DNA from: an uncultured Bacteroidales bacterium
GTDB taxonomy: Bacteria; Bacteroidota; Bacteroidia; Bacteroidales; CHK158-818
Direction: 5' to 3'
DNA length: 45,456 bases
Assembly (NCBI GenBank): GCA_949300615.1
Contig: CASGEW010000013.1
Coordinates: forward strand, 1-45,456
The notes under the pieces: model-generated
What the model saw: the letters and a program-made list of their open reading frames with translations, nothing else
What the model was told of the DNA's origin: nothing
The model's database searches: none
Part shown: positions 11,996 through 20,046 of the stretch, in pieces
Numbering within the stretch: position 1 is the first letter of the stretch
Layout of the letters: each line of letters opens with the position of its first letter
Translations under genes and position numbers: made by a program

Positions 11996-12024
11996 CAAAT
12001 GTAATGCGATTTTGCCGAAATCAA
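11996..12024 (-). promoter_or_regulatory. Promoter of the DUF4105-phosphatase-secA unit
   Basis: On the minus strand the -7 box TACATTTG (12003-11996) has TTG at 12024-12022, spacer 18. The predicted start near 11990 gives a leader of about 42 bases. Confidence 0.7.
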
Positions 12025-12163
12025 GCATATTCGCCCGATTAATTGCACATACCGATCTTCCCTGAAAGGGAGATATTTTCCCTATGCAAATAGAACAAAA
12101 TTCCGGTAAAACTGTTATAAAGGTGTTATAAAGGGTATCCTCCCCCCTCCCCCTAAAAGGAAT

Positions 12164-12194
12164 AAGAGGCACCCTGCTGCAACGGGTGCCTCTT
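12164..12194 (-). terminator. Strong hairpin, possible terminator, part of a repeated element
   Basis: AAGAGGCACCC (12164-12174) and GGGTGCCTCTT (12184-12194) form a perfect 11-base stem with a 9-base loop. On the minus strand it is followed by TTATTCCTTTT and then a purine-rich tract of G runs (12160-12138). It lies between a candidate short transcript and the DUF4105 promoter. A closely similar arrangement occurs at 19957-20016. Confidence 0.6.
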
Positions 12195-12210
12195 TTGAGG
12201 GATAAAAACA

Positions 12211-12287
12211 AAAAAAACGATAGATGATTAATCTACGATAGATTTAAGGATTTGGCTGTTCTCATCACGAGAAGAATTTTGATGGAA
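12211..12287 (-). ncRNA. Candidate small RNA or leader transcript
   Basis: A -7 box TATATTTG (12295-12288), with TTTG at 12320-12317 (spacer 21), points left into a non-coding stretch that ends in a run of T at 12218-12211. The roughly 75-nt transcript would contain a small hairpin TTCTC-GTGAT-GAGAA and the palindrome AATCTATCGTAGATT just before the T run. It also holds a 10-codon ORF (12265-12233, MRTAKSLNLS). It could be an independent small RNA or the 5' leader of the downstream operon. I do not recognise a known family. Confidence 0.4.
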
Positions 12288-12320
12288 CAAATATAACCGA
12301 ATCGTTCTCTTTTTACCAAA
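12288..12320 (-). promoter_or_regulatory. Orphan Bacteroidales-type promoter
   Basis: TATATTTG at 12295-12288 and TTTG at 12320-12317 on the minus strand lie in the 500-base gap between the DUF4105 gene and the M15-like gene. The nearest annotated start is 340 bases downstream and has its own promoter, so this one must serve something else. Confidence 0.55.
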
Positions 12321-12385
12321 AAAAAATAGACAAAACCGCCGATAAAACACCTCAATCGGCCAATTTTGTCCACGAAATTCTTTTT

Positions 12386-12440
12386 AACTTACAGCCTCTG
12401 ACCCGGTAGGAAAATCTGCCAGCACCCCTTACTGTAAGTT
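12386..12440. repeat. Inverted repeat just after the M15-like gene
   Basis: AACTTACAG (12386-12394) and CTGTAAGTT (12432-12440) are perfect 9-base arms around 37 bases. Inside, GGTAG (12406-12410) and CTGCC (12416-12420) can pair with one G-U. It begins 8 bases after the stop of the minus-strand gene; in that direction no T run follows. In the plus direction TTCTTTTTTA follows, so it would work better as a plus-strand terminator, although no plus-strand gene precedes it. Confidence 0.4.
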
Positions 12441-12447
12441 TTCTTTT

Positions 12448-13089
12448 TTAACGGGCTGTTATATGAAAGCAACCCTGTTTTATTTCATATTTTACGTAAC
12501 ATTTGTTCTGTTTTTTCAGATCGAGCAACACCTCTGCCAACGTATGTTTCAGATGGGCTTCCGGTACCTCATATTTATTATTGGTATGTTCAAATCGGGT
12601 ATAAGCTATATCGAAAGTAGTGCCGTAGCAGTGAGCCGAATTACTGCTGGCATTGACATTGCTGCGGCGTAATTTTTTGACATCTTCTTCCGGTCGCAAC
12701 ACACTTGTTACGATGATTTTATATCCTGACGCTCCTTTGCTTTCGACCGAGTCAATGAAATTCTCACCTATTGTCTCCAACAGCTCTTCGGCCTCGGGCA
12801 CCAAAAACGGAATGGAGTGGGTCAGTTTATCTATCTTATAATATTTGCAGGTCTCTATTTCCCGTAATTTGCGGCCCAGTTTTTCGGCATCTTCTCTCGA
12901 TGCAACGGGATCGATTCCTATGGATTTGGCCGCCGACAGGTGTTTGTCGTTCAAATCGCCAAACCGGGAGGAATAACGTCCGAAAGGAATAATTTTAAAC
13001 TCTTTTTTTATCGGCTGGCTTTCGCCACAACCCATCATGGCAACCATACACAAAACGGCTGCCGCCCATATCCATTTTTTCACTACCAT
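12448..13089 (-). CDS. DUF5715-like lipoprotein with M15/LAS-type metallopeptidase site
   Basis: This 213-residue protein has a lipoprotein signal (lipobox AMMGC, Cys21). Its C-terminal half has the signature of D-Ala-D-Ala carboxypeptidase-like LAS enzymes: IIVTSVLRPEED (125-136), then SSNSAHCYGTTFDIAY with His153 and Asp160, and a C-terminal GCFHIT with His209. His-Asp-His would bind zinc. It probably acts on peptidoglycan peptides from the periplasmic side of a membrane. The N-terminal segment (30-110) has no recognisable domain. It appears monocistronic, with its own -7 box upstream. Confidence 0.75.
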   Translation of the reverse strand: MVVKKWIWAAAVLCMVAMMGCGESQPIKKEFKIIPFGRYSSRFGDLNDKHLSAAKSIGIDPVASREDAEKLGRKLREIETCKYYKIDKLTHSIPFLVPEAEELLETIGENFIDSVESKGASGYKIIVTSVLRPEEDVKKLRRSNVNASSNSAHCYGTTFDIAYTRFEHTNNKYEVPEAHLKHTLAEVLLDLKKQNKCYVKYEIKQGCFHITAR

Positions 13090-13116
13090 TCAATTTTATA
13101 TAATCTATTTGCGCGG

Positions 13117-13124
13117 CAAATATA
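13117..13124 (-). promoter_or_regulatory. -7 box of the M15-like lipoprotein gene
   Basis: TATATTTG on the minus strand predicts a start near 13111 and a 22-base leader. No clear -33 element is visible. Confidence 0.6.
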
Positions 13125-13249
13125 CACTATTTTGACTTTTTTTTTTCGTATCCAGACTGCTTTGGGAAGAAAAATTTCATCTAACAATCTCATTTATGAA
13201 CAGATAATTACAACCCAACAAGAAAAGCAGATAGGTTCTAAGCTAAAAA

Positions 13250-13277
13250 AGCGCGAAACCTGTATCGGTTTCGCGCT
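13250..13277 (-). terminator. Terminator of the leucine operon
   Basis: AGCGCGAAACC (13250-13260) and GGTTTCGCGCT (13267-13277) form an 11-base perfect stem with a 6-base loop. On the minus strand it is followed by TTTTTTA. It lies 19 bases after the leuB stop. Confidence 0.85.
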
Positions 13278-13295
13278 AGCATAAAACGGTAAAAA

Positions 13296-14360
13296 TTATC
13301 TATTGTTTTCTATCCAGTTGACAATCCATTGGCCTACCTCCCTGGTCCCATATTTGGCTCCGCCTTCGACCTGAATTTCTGGGGTACGTACATGGGCATC
13401 CAAACTGGCATCTACGGCCCGGCGAACCAACTCACCTTCTGCCTGCAATCCAAAGTATTCGAACAACATGGCTACGCTGAGTATCTGTGCCAACGGGTTG
13501 GCGATGTTCAGTCCTTTGGCCTGGGGCCATGAGCCATGTATGGGTTCAAATACGGGTGTGCTCTCGCCGGTAGAGGCCGAAGGCAACAACCCCATGGAAC
13601 CGGTAATGCACGAACCTTCGTCAGTCAAGATGTCTCCAAAGGTATTTTCGGTTACCATGACGTCAAAGAAAGTGGGTTCCTGAATCATACGCATGGCGGC
13701 ATTATCCACATACATATAATCGGTCGTTACGTCGGGATAGTTCGGAGCCATCTCCTGCGCCACCTTCCGCCACAGCCTACTGGATGCCAATACGTTGGCC
13801 TTATCTACCACGGTCAGATGACGCCGACGCCGGCGGGCATACTCATAGGCTACCTTCAAAATGCGTTCTACTTCAGGACGGGTGTATTTGTTGGTATCGT
13901 AAGCCATATCGTCGCCTTCGTGTTTTTCACCGAAATACATTCCTCCGGTCAACTCGCGGATACAGATAAAATCGGCTCCTTTGACCAGTTCGTCTTTCAA
14001 CGGCGATTTGTGTACCAAACAAGAGAAGGTCTGTACCGGACGGATGTTGGCAAAAAGCCCCAACTTCTTACGCATGGCCAACAGTCCCTGTTCGGGACGT
14101 ACCTTGGCTGCAGGGTCATTGTCGAACCGGGGATCGCCCACGGAAGAGAAAAGCACGGCGTCGGCTTCCCGACAAATGCGATAGGTCTCTTCGGGGAAAG
14201 GATCGCCCACTGCATCGATGGCAGCAGCCCCTACAAGCGCCTCCTTGCAGGTGACTTCATGTCCAAATTTTTTGCATACGGCCGTCAGGACGGCTACGCC
14301 CTGTACGGAAATTTCGGGCCCGATACCGTCGCCCGCAAGAACAGCAATGTTCAGTTTCAT
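13296..14360 (-). CDS. leuB: 3-isopropylmalate dehydrogenase
   Basis: LeuB oxidises and decarboxylates 3-isopropylmalate to 2-oxoisocaproate with NAD in leucine synthesis. At 354 residues it has the usual length. Visible motifs: GDGIGPEI near the N terminus, the substrate-binding [12 protein letters not shown] segment, VDKANVL (catalytic Lys), [23 protein letters not shown] with metal-binding Asp residues, and [11 protein letters not shown] in the NAD-binding region. It is the last gene of the operon, 22 bases after the citramalate synthase-like gene and before a strong terminator. The same enzyme can act on beta-methylmalate, so it may also serve isoleucine synthesis by the citramalate route. 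Confidence 0.97.
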   Translation of the reverse strand: MKLNIAVLAGDGIGPEISVQGVAVLTAVCKKFGHEVTCKEALVGAAAIDAVGDPFPEETYRICREADAVLFSSVGDPRFDNDPAAKVRPEQGLLAMRKKLGLFANIRPVQTFSCLVHKSPLKDELVKGADFICIRELTGGMYFGEKHEGDDMAYDTNKYTRPEVERILKVAYEYARRRRRHLTVVDKANVLASSRLWRKVAQEMAPNYPDVTTDYMYVDNAAMRMIQEPTFFDVMVTENTFGDILTDEGSCITGSMGLLPSASTGESTPVFEPIHGSWPQAKGLNIANPLAQILSVAMLFEYFGLQAEGELVRRAVDASLDAHVRTPEIQVEGGAKYGTREVGQWIVNWIENNR

Positions 14361-14382
14361 GTTATTTCAACGTTTGTATGAG

Positions 14383-15906
14383 TTAATTTTCTATTTTATT
14401 CAGCATTTTCATGGTGGCTTTGATAGCCGCTTCTGTCTGGTCGGCATCCAAGCCTCTGGTTTTAAAGGTCTGTCCCTGATGTTCCCATGTAATGACGGTC
14501 TGCACAAAGGCATCGGTACGGCCTCCCGGAGGAATATCCACCGTATAATCGACCAACATGGGGAAGGGTCGTTGCAACTGCTCCTTATAGACCTTGCGCA
14601 ACGCCTTTACAAAGGCGTCGTACTGTCCATCTCCGAAAGAGGTTGATTCGTACTGCTCGCCATTGATTTCGATTTTCAGGATAGCTACCGGATGCAACCC
14701 TTGCGCCAGCGAAAGCGAATAGTTGAGCAAATGTATCTTGTGCTCCTGCTCGTCGTGTTTCAAGACATCGGAGATGATGTAAGGCAGATCGTCCTGTGTA
14801 ACCAGCTCTTTTTTGTCGCCCAGCTCGATGATACGCTCGGTTACCTTGCGCATCGAGGCTTCGTCGAGGTCGATACCCAACGCTTCGAGATTTTTACGGA
14901 TGTTGGCCTTTCCCGAGGTTTTCCCCAGGGCATATTGGCGGGTACGGCCAAAGCGTTCGGGCAACAGGTCGTTATAATAAAGGTTGTTCTTGCTGTCGCC
15001 ATCGGCATGCACCCCGGCACACTGGGTAAAGACGTTGTCGCCAATGACGGGCTTGTTGGCCGGGATACGTACCCCGGAGTAGGATTCGACCAACCGGCTC
15101 ACCCGGTTCACCTTGGACTCGACGACTGAGGTGCGGGCCTTCAACTGGTCGTGCAATACGGCCAGTACACTCGACAAGGGGGCGTTGCCGGCCCGCTCGC
15201 CCAACCCGTTGACGGTACAGTGGATACCCTGTACACCCGCCTTGGCCGCCGAATAGGCGTTGGCTACGGAGAGATCGTAATCGTTGTGGGCGTGAAAGTC
15301 GAAATGCAGTTGCGGATAGCGCGTTACCATCGTCCGGCAATAATCGTACGTATTGTAGGGGTTGAGCACGCCCAGCGTATCGGGCAACATGAACCGCTTG
15401 ACGGGCTCGTGCTGCAAGGCGTCTACCATCTGGAAAACGTACCCGGCATCGGCCATACCATTCGACCAATCTTCGAGATAGAGGTTGACCTCGATACCGG
15501 CCCGGGTAGCCCTCTCTATTTCGCGCCGGATGTCGTCGATGTGCTCCTGGGGCGTTTTGTGCAACTGCTCACGGCAGTGCCTCAACGACCCTTTGGCCAA
15601 TAAATTGACCACCGAGGCTCCGGCCTTGACGATCCAACTGATAGAGACACCTCCGTCGATAAAGCCCAGCACCTCGATACGCGACAACAGATCGCGTCGC
15701 CGGGCCCAGTCGCAGATCCGCTGTACGGCGTGGAACTCGCCGTCGGAAACCCGGGCCGAAGCTACCTCGATACGATCTACTTTAAGCTCGTCCAGAAGCA
15801 ACCGGGCGATGCTCAGTTTCTCCTGCACGGCAAACGATACGCCGGAGGTCTGCTCGCCGTCGCGCAACGTAGTGTCCATTATCTCTATCTGCATACCTGC
15901 TGCCAT
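14383..15906 (-). CDS. Citramalate synthase-like / second 2-isopropylmalate synthase homologue
   Basis: The 507-residue enzyme belongs to the DRE-TIM (HMGL-like) Claisen-condensing family. Motifs: [13 protein letters not shown] near the N terminus, EVASARVSDGE, FHAHNDYDLSVAN (metal-binding HxH) and NGLGERAGNAPL, then a C-terminal LeuA-type regulatory domain (about 370-500). It differs from the LeuA in this operon, which has HCHNDLGMA. By position and divergence it most likely makes (R)-citramalate from pyruvate and acetyl-CoA for isoleucine; 2-isopropylmalate synthesis is the alternative. ATG 15906 is chosen, 12 bases after the leuD stop; an in-frame ATG at 15894 is also possible. The longer open frame reaching 16002 lies inside leuD and is not used. 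Confidence 0.85.
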   Translation of the reverse strand: MAAGMQIEIMDTTLRDGEQTSGVSFAVQEKLSIARLLLDELKVDRIEVASARVSDGEFHAVQRICDWARRRDLLSRIEVLGFIDGGVSISWIVKAGASVVNLLAKGSLRHCREQLHKTPQEHIDDIRREIERATRAGIEVNLYLEDWSNGMADAGYVFQMVDALQHEPVKRFMLPDTLGVLNPYNTYDYCRTMVTRYPQLHFDFHAHNDYDLSVANAYSAAKAGVQGIHCTVNGLGERAGNAPLSSVLAVLHDQLKARTSVVESKVNRVSRLVESYSGVRIPANKPVIGDNVFTQCAGVHADGDSKNNLYYNDLLPERFGRTRQYALGKTSGKANIRKNLEALGIDLDEASMRKVTERIIELGDKKELVTQDDLPYIISDVLKHDEQEHKIHLLNYSLSLAQGLHPVAILKIEINGEQYESTSFGDGQYDAFVKALRKVYKEQLQRPFPMLVDYTVDIPPGGRTDAFVQTVITWEHQGQTFKTRGLDADQTEAAIKATMKMLNKIEN

Positions 15907-15917
15907 TCTACGACGTT

Positions 15918-16508
15918 TTATTGACGGGCTTTTTCCCACTCTTCTATTTTTGCCTTGTTGCTGAGCAGGAAGTCGATGTCGTCGTAACCGCTCAACAGGC
16001 AATTCTTCTTGTAGGGGTTGATGTCGAACCGTTCTTGTTGACCCGTCCGGTTGTTGGTAATGGTTTGGTTTTCCAAATCGACCGTTACCGTGGTGGCGGG
16101 ATCATCCTCTATGGCATCGAACAGCTCTTTTAAAAACCGCTCTGATACGACTACCGGCAAAACGCCGTTATTGAGGGCGTTGTTTTTGAAGATGTCGGCA
16201 AAAAAGCTCGACACGACCACCCGGAAACCGTATCCGCCTACTGCCCACGCGGCGTGTTCGCGGCTGGAACCGCTGCCGAAATTCTTACCGGCAACCAACA
16301 CCGAACCGCTGTAACGGGGGTTGTTCAACACAAAGGTCGATACTTGGTTGCCGGCCTTGTCGAAACGCCAGTCGTAAAAGAGGTTGTTGCCGAACCTTTC
16401 ACGCGTGGTGGCTTTCAGGAAACGGGCGGGGATTATCTGGTCGGTATCCACGTTCTCGATGGGCAACGGGACACAAGTAGAGGTTAAGGTCTTGAATTTT
16501 TCTATCAT
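15918..16508 (-). CDS. leuD: 3-isopropylmalate dehydratase small subunit
   Basis: LeuD pairs with LeuC to isomerise 2- to 3-isopropylmalate. The 196-residue length is normal. The swivelling domain is recognisable by [17 protein letters not shown] near residues 17-33, [20 protein letters not shown] (the mobile loop) and [21 protein letters not shown]. It lies between leuC and the citramalate synthase-like gene, in the same operon, with a 57-base gap to leuC and 11 bases to the next start. With LeuC it could also dehydrate citramalate. Confidence 0.96.
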   Translation of the reverse strand: MIEKFKTLTSTCVPLPIENVDTDQIIPARFLKATTRERFGNNLFYDWRFDKAGNQVSTFVLNNPRYSGSVLVAGKNFGSGSSREHAAWAVGGYGFRVVVSSFFADIFKNNALNNGVLPVVVSERFLKELFDAIEDDPATTVTVDLENQTITNNRTGQQERFDINPYKKNCLLSGYDDIDFLLSNKAKIEEWEKARQ

Positions 16509-16565
16509 ATCATGTTATATTGCGACGGTAATTTTACATACCGCCTGGATAAAACTTCGGATTCG

Positions 16566-17960
16566 TTACATCAAATCGCGCGGGTCGGTGATCTTTCCGG
16601 TTACGGCTGCGGCTGCGGCAACCAACGGACCGGCCAGGATGGTGCGCGCCCCGGGCCCTTGCCGCCCTTCGAAATTACGGTTCGAGGTAGATACGGCGTA
16701 TTTGCCGGCCGGCACCTTGTCGTCGTTCATGGCCAGGCAAGCGGAACAGCCGGGCTGACGCAGGACGAATCCGGCCTCTTCCAATATCTTGTCCAACCCC
16801 TCGGCCCGTATCTGTCTCTCTACCGCCCACGAACCGGGTACCAACCAGGCGGTAATGTGTTCGGCTTTTTTGCGTCCCTTGACAAATTGGGCAAATGCCC
16901 GGAAATCTTCTACCCGGCCGTTGGTGCAACTGCCCAGGAAGACGTAATCGACCGGTTTCCCCAACAACGTCTCGCCGGGGGCGAACCCCATGTAGTCCAA
17001 CGATTTCCGATACGAGATTTTTCCGGCTTCGTCCACCTCGTCGAGCGTCGGGATGGTACTGCGGATACCCATTCCCATACCGGGATTGGTTCCGTACGTT
17101 ACCATGGGCTCGATGTCGGCGGCATCGAAGGTTACCTCTTTGTCGAATACGGCATCGGGGTCGCTCTTCAACTCGCGACAACGGTCTACGGCCTTGTCCC
17201 ACGCTTCGCCTTGGGGAGCAACATCGGGTCCCTTGATGTAGGCAAAGGTGGTCTCGTCGGGGGCAATCATGCCTCCGCGTGCACCCATCTCGATGCTCAT
17301 GTTGCAAACGGTCATGCGTTCTTCCATCGAGAGGTCGCGGATGGCCTCTCCGGCAAACTCTACAAAATAACCGGTGGCTCCGCCGGTCGTCATGCGCGAG
17401 ATGACGTACAGGGCGATGTCTTTGGCCGTAACGCCTTTTTTCCGTTTCCCTTCGACGTTGATGCGCATCTTCTTGGGCTTGGGCTGCAAGATACATTGCG
17501 AGGCCAACACCATCTCTACCTCGCTGGTACCGATGCCGAAAGCTACGGCTCCGAATGCGCCGTGCGTGGAGGTGTGGGAGTCACCGCATACGATGGTCAT
17601 GCCCGGCTGCGTCAATCCGTTTTCAGGGCCGATAACGTGGATAATACCGTTACGGGGATTGCCCAACCCCCAAAGCGTGAGGCCGAACTCCTGCGCATTG
17701 CGGGTAAGGGTCTCTACCTGATTCCGCGAAACCGGATCGGCAATGGGCTTGTCCTGATTCAGCGTGGGAATGTTGTGGTCGGGCGAACAGGTGGTCTGCT
17801 GCGGACGGAACACCTGCAACCCCCGTTCCCGCAAACCGTTGAAGGCCTGCGGACTGGTTACCTCGTGGCAATAATGACGGTCGATGTACAGTTGCGTGGG
17901 ACCGCCCTCTACCTGCTGTATCACGTGCGCATCCCAGATTTTATCAAAAAGGGTTTTCAT
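16566..17960 (-). CDS. leuC: 3-isopropylmalate dehydratase large subunit
   Basis: LeuC is the 464-residue aconitase-family large subunit carrying a [4Fe-4S] cluster. Visible motifs: [13 protein letters not shown] at the N terminus, [42 protein letters not shown] and [10 protein letters not shown]; the last two supply the three cluster Cys residues. It forms the isomerase with LeuD, encoded next. The start ATG lies 32 bases after the leuA stop. A 504-residue open frame on the other strand over this gene is a codon-bias shadow. Confidence 0.97.
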   Translation of the reverse strand: MKTLFDKIWDAHVIQQVEGGPTQLYIDRHYCHEVTSPQAFNGLRERGLQVFRPQQTTCSPDHNIPTLNQDKPIADPVSRNQVETLTRNAQEFGLTLWGLGNPRNGIIHVIGPENGLTQPGMTIVCGDSHTSTHGAFGAVAFGIGTSEVEMVLASQCILQPKPKKMRINVEGKRKKGVTAKDIALYVISRMTTGGATGYFVEFAGEAIRDLSMEERMTVCNMSIEMGARGGMIAPDETTFAYIKGPDVAPQGEAWDKAVDRCRELKSDPDAVFDKEVTFDAADIEPMVTYGTNPGMGMGIRSTIPTLDEVDEAGKISYRKSLDYMGFAPGETLLGKPVDYVFLGSCTNGRVEDFRAFAQFVKGRKKAEHITAWLVPGSWAVERQIRAEGLDKILEEAGFVLRQPGCSACLAMNDDKVPAGKYAVSTSNRNFEGRQGPGARTILAGPLVAAAAAVTGKITDPRDLM

Positions 17961-17992
17961 ATCTTGATGGTTCGTTTGAAATGGTTGTCTGT

Positions 17993-19489
17993 CTATTTTA
18001 CGAATTTGTTGATACAGTCGATATAGGCTTCGACCGAGGCCGCGATAATATCGGTATTGGCACCGAATCCGTAATAGGTACGGTTGTCGTACTCTACCTG
18101 CATATGTACCTTACCGACGTCGTCGCTACCCTTGCTGATGGCCTGGATGGTAAACTCTTTCAATACCATGTGGCGGTCGATAATCTTTTTCAGGGCGGAT
18201 ATGGCGGCATCTACCGGGCCGTTGCCGCTGGCGGCAGCCTCGAACTTTTCGCCGGCAATGTTCAGGCCTATACTAGCTACCGGACGGACTCCTACTCCGC
18301 TGGTTACTTGCAGATAGTCGAGCTTGATGCGGTGGTTCTTGCTGCGGTCGGCTCCTGCCAGCAGCAGGATATCGTCGTCGTTGATATCTTTTTTCTTGTC
18401 GGCAAGTTTCAAGAACTCTTCATACACCTTATCCAGCTTCTCCTGATCGAGGCTTACGCCCAATACAGACAGGCGGTTTTTCAATGCGGCACGTCCGCTG
18501 CGGGCCGTGAGCACGATGGAGTTGTCGTCGATGCCGACATCGTGCGGGTCGATGATCTCATAGGTCTGCACATTTTTCAAAACTCCGTCCTGATGGATTC
18601 CCGACGAGTGGGCAAATGCATTCTTTCCCACAATCGCCTTGTTGGGTTGTACGGGCATATTCATCAGGCTCGATACCAAGCGGCTGGTCGGATAGATTTT
18701 TTGGGTATTGATGTTAGTCTCGATCTGAATGTCGTGGTGGCACTTGATGATCATGGCAATCTCTTCGAGCGAAGTATTCCCGGCTCGCTCGCCGATACCG
18801 TTGATGGTTACCTCTACCTGACGGGCTCCGTTGAGTATGCCGGACATGGTATTGGCCGTGGCCATCCCCAGGTCGTTGTGACAGTGGGTAGAGATTATCG
18901 CCTTGTCGATGTTATCGACGTGTTCCATCAAATATTTTATTTTGGCACCATATTCCGAGGGCAGGCAATACCCCGTGGTATCGGGGATGTTGACCACCGT
19001 AGCCCCGGCCTTGATAACCGCCTCGATGACACGGGCCAGGTATTCGTTGTCAGTACGGCCGGCATCTTCGGCGTAAAACTCTACATCGTCCACATACTTG
19101 CGGGCATACTTGACTGCGGCGACGGCCCGTTCGATAATCTCCTCGCGGTTGGAGTTGAATTTGTATTTAATGTGCGAGTCGGAGGTCCCGATACCGGTAT
19201 GGATACGTTTATGCTTGGCATATTGCAACGCCTCGGCGGCTACATCTATATCTTTTTGTACGGCACGCGTCAAGGCACAAATGGTGGGCCATGTTACGGC
19301 CTTTGATATTTCTATTACCGAATTGAAATCGCCCGGGCTGGATACCGGGAAACCGGCTTCTATTACATCCACGCCCAACATTTCGAGCGCTTTGGCCACT
19401 TGAATCTTTTCTACGGTATTCAACTGGCATCCCGGCACCTGTTCACCATCACGAAGGGTGGTATCGAAAATAAACAATCTGTCTGTCAT
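17993..19489 (-). CDS. leuA: 2-isopropylmalate synthase
   Basis: LeuA condenses 2-oxoisovalerate with acetyl-CoA, the committed step of leucine synthesis. The 498-residue protein starts [20 protein letters not shown] and has [25 protein letters not shown] (metal-binding HxH), [14 protein letters not shown], and the [11 protein letters not shown] loop. A C-terminal allosteric domain (about 370-498) contains [10 protein letters not shown], where leucine feedback is exerted in the family. It is the first gene of the operon and is preceded by a promoter, leader peptide and attenuator, so expression should respond to Leu/Ile supply. Confidence 0.97.
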   Translation of the reverse strand: MTDRLFIFDTTLRDGEQVPGCQLNTVEKIQVAKALEMLGVDVIEAGFPVSSPGDFNSVIEISKAVTWPTICALTRAVQKDIDVAAEALQYAKHKRIHTGIGTSDSHIKYKFNSNREEIIERAVAAVKYARKYVDDVEFYAEDAGRTDNEYLARVIEAVIKAGATVVNIPDTTGYCLPSEYGAKIKYLMEHVDNIDKAIISTHCHNDLGMATANTMSGILNGARQVEVTINGIGERAGNTSLEEIAMIIKCHHDIQIETNINTQKIYPTSRLVSSLMNMPVQPNKAIVGKNAFAHSSGIHQDGVLKNVQTYEIIDPHDVGIDDNSIVLTARSGRAALKNRLSVLGVSLDQEKLDKVYEEFLKLADKKKDINDDDILLLAGADRSKNHRIKLDYLQVTSGVGVRPVASIGLNIAGEKFEAAASGNGPVDAAISALKKIIDRHMVLKEFTIQAISKGSDDVGKVHMQVEYDNRTYYGFGANTDIIAASVEAYIDCINKFVK

Positions 19490-19524
19490 TTTTCTATCTA
19501 TTTATCTATTGTATCTTACAAAGT

Positions 19525-19560
19525 AAAAAACCTTTCTCCTGCCAAAGTGAGAAAGGTTTT
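19525..19560 (-). terminator. Attenuator terminator upstream of leuA
   Basis: AAAACCTTTCTC (19527-19538) and GAGAAAGGTTTT (19549-19560) form a perfect 12-base stem with a 10-base loop. On the minus strand the stem ends in a T run reaching 19525. It lies between the leader peptide and leuA, ending 35 bases before the leuA start. The loop side (plus-strand AAGTGAG 19545-19551) is complementary to the end of the leader ORF, allowing an alternative antiterminator. Confidence 0.9.
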
Positions 19561-19576
19561 CATATCTTATCATCCC

Positions 19577-19658
19577 CAGGATATTGCGCACCGGCCTCAC
19601 TTCCTATCGAAAAAAATCGTTAGAATACCAATTATTAGACCTTGTAGCAAATATCCTG
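19577..19658. promoter_or_regulatory. Alternative RNA-pairing segments of the leu attenuator
   Basis: Plus-strand CAGGATATT (19577-19585) and AATATCCTG (19650-19658) are perfect 9-base complements. In the RNA the first leader codons can thus pair with sequence after the leader stop. CTCACTT (19596-19602) overlapping the leader stop is complementary to AAGTGAG (19545-19551) in the terminator. This gives mutually exclusive structures of the type expected for ribosome-mediated attenuation. Confidence 0.65.
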
Positions 19659-19668
19659 AATATTTCAT
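19597..19668 (-). CDS. Leu/Ile-rich leader peptide of the leu operon
   Basis: A 23-codon ORF lies between the leu promoter and the attenuator. An A/G-rich GGAAAGAAA precedes its ATG. The middle reads LLQGLIIGILTI, with four Leu (TTG and three CTA) and four Ile codons within 12 residues, then FFDRK and stop. The repeated CTA codons recall the rare Leu codons of enteric leu leaders. Ribosome stalling here would disrupt the 9-base pairing formed by codons 4-7 and favour readthrough into leuA. Confidence 0.8.
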   Translation of the reverse strand: MKYSGYLLQGLIIGILTIFFDRK

Positions 19669-19719
19669 TTTCTTTCCGTATCAACGAAGGGACTCATTTA
19701 CCCCCCTGGTTTTGCGTTG

Positions 19720-19749
19720 CAAAGATAGAGATAGTTTTTTATCCACAAA
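19720..19749 (-). promoter_or_regulatory. Promoter of the leucine operon
   Basis: On the minus strand TATCTTTG (19727-19720) has TTTG (19749-19746) with an 18-base spacer. The predicted start near 19714 places the leader-peptide ATG about 46 bases downstream and leuA about 225 bases downstream. The sequence above it (19750-19900) is AT-rich with nothing else recognised. Confidence 0.8.
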
Positions 19750-19911
19750 AGAAAATCATAACTTTTTCGTCAAAAAAAATTTCAAAATATCATTTTATCA
19801 TCGTTCGTTATTGATAAATGAAAGATTTACGCTTTACAAACAACGCTCAATCTAACCCTGAATAACCCCAAACGCACTTAAAGACAGAGCTAAACCCAAA
19901 AGTTTTTGGTT

Positions 19912-19931
19912 CCGCTTTTTACAAAAAGCGG
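19912..19931. repeat. Near-perfect short palindrome
   Basis: CCGCTTTTT and AAAAAGCGG are separated by two bases, and the flanking T and A extend the stem to 10 pairs. It is followed by the C-rich tract and hairpin at 19957-20016 and may belong to the same dispersed intergenic element. Confidence 0.5.
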
Positions 19932-19956
19932 AGAAAAGATACGACAATCACTGTAC

Positions 19957-20016
19957 ATCCCCCTCTCCCCCTATAAAGGAGAAGAGGTGCGGTAAGTAAA
20001 ACCGCACCTCTTCTCC
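19957..20016 (-). terminator. Terminator-like hairpin with purine tract (repeat copy 2)
   Basis: GGAGAAGAGGTGCGGT (19978-19993) and ACCGCACCTCTTCTCC (20001-20016) form a perfect 16-base stem with a 7-base loop. In the minus direction the stem is followed by TTTATA and a G-rich tract. It lies 30 bases after the stop of the glycosidase-like gene and probably ends its transcript. The order AGAGG-hairpin, CCTTTnTA, then G5AGnG5 is shared with the element at 12138-12194. Confidence 0.7.
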
Positions 20017-20046
20017 CAAAACACGAAAAAAGATTATTACTTACAC

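Noticed and set aside
15907-16002. Upstream extension of the citramalate synthase-like frame
   Set aside because: The 32 extra codons overlap the end of leuD in another frame and are rich in Arg and Lys without family similarity. ATG 15906 after the leuD stop is a better start.
16512-18026. 504-codon open frame on the plus strand
   Set aside because: It lies exactly opposite leuC, has no family features, and follows from the codon bias of the real gene. The same holds for the long plus-strand frames opposite leuA (17981-19306), secA (7817-8992), the glycosidase-like gene (20323-21552), leuB (13536-14381) and the HD gene (41443-42477).
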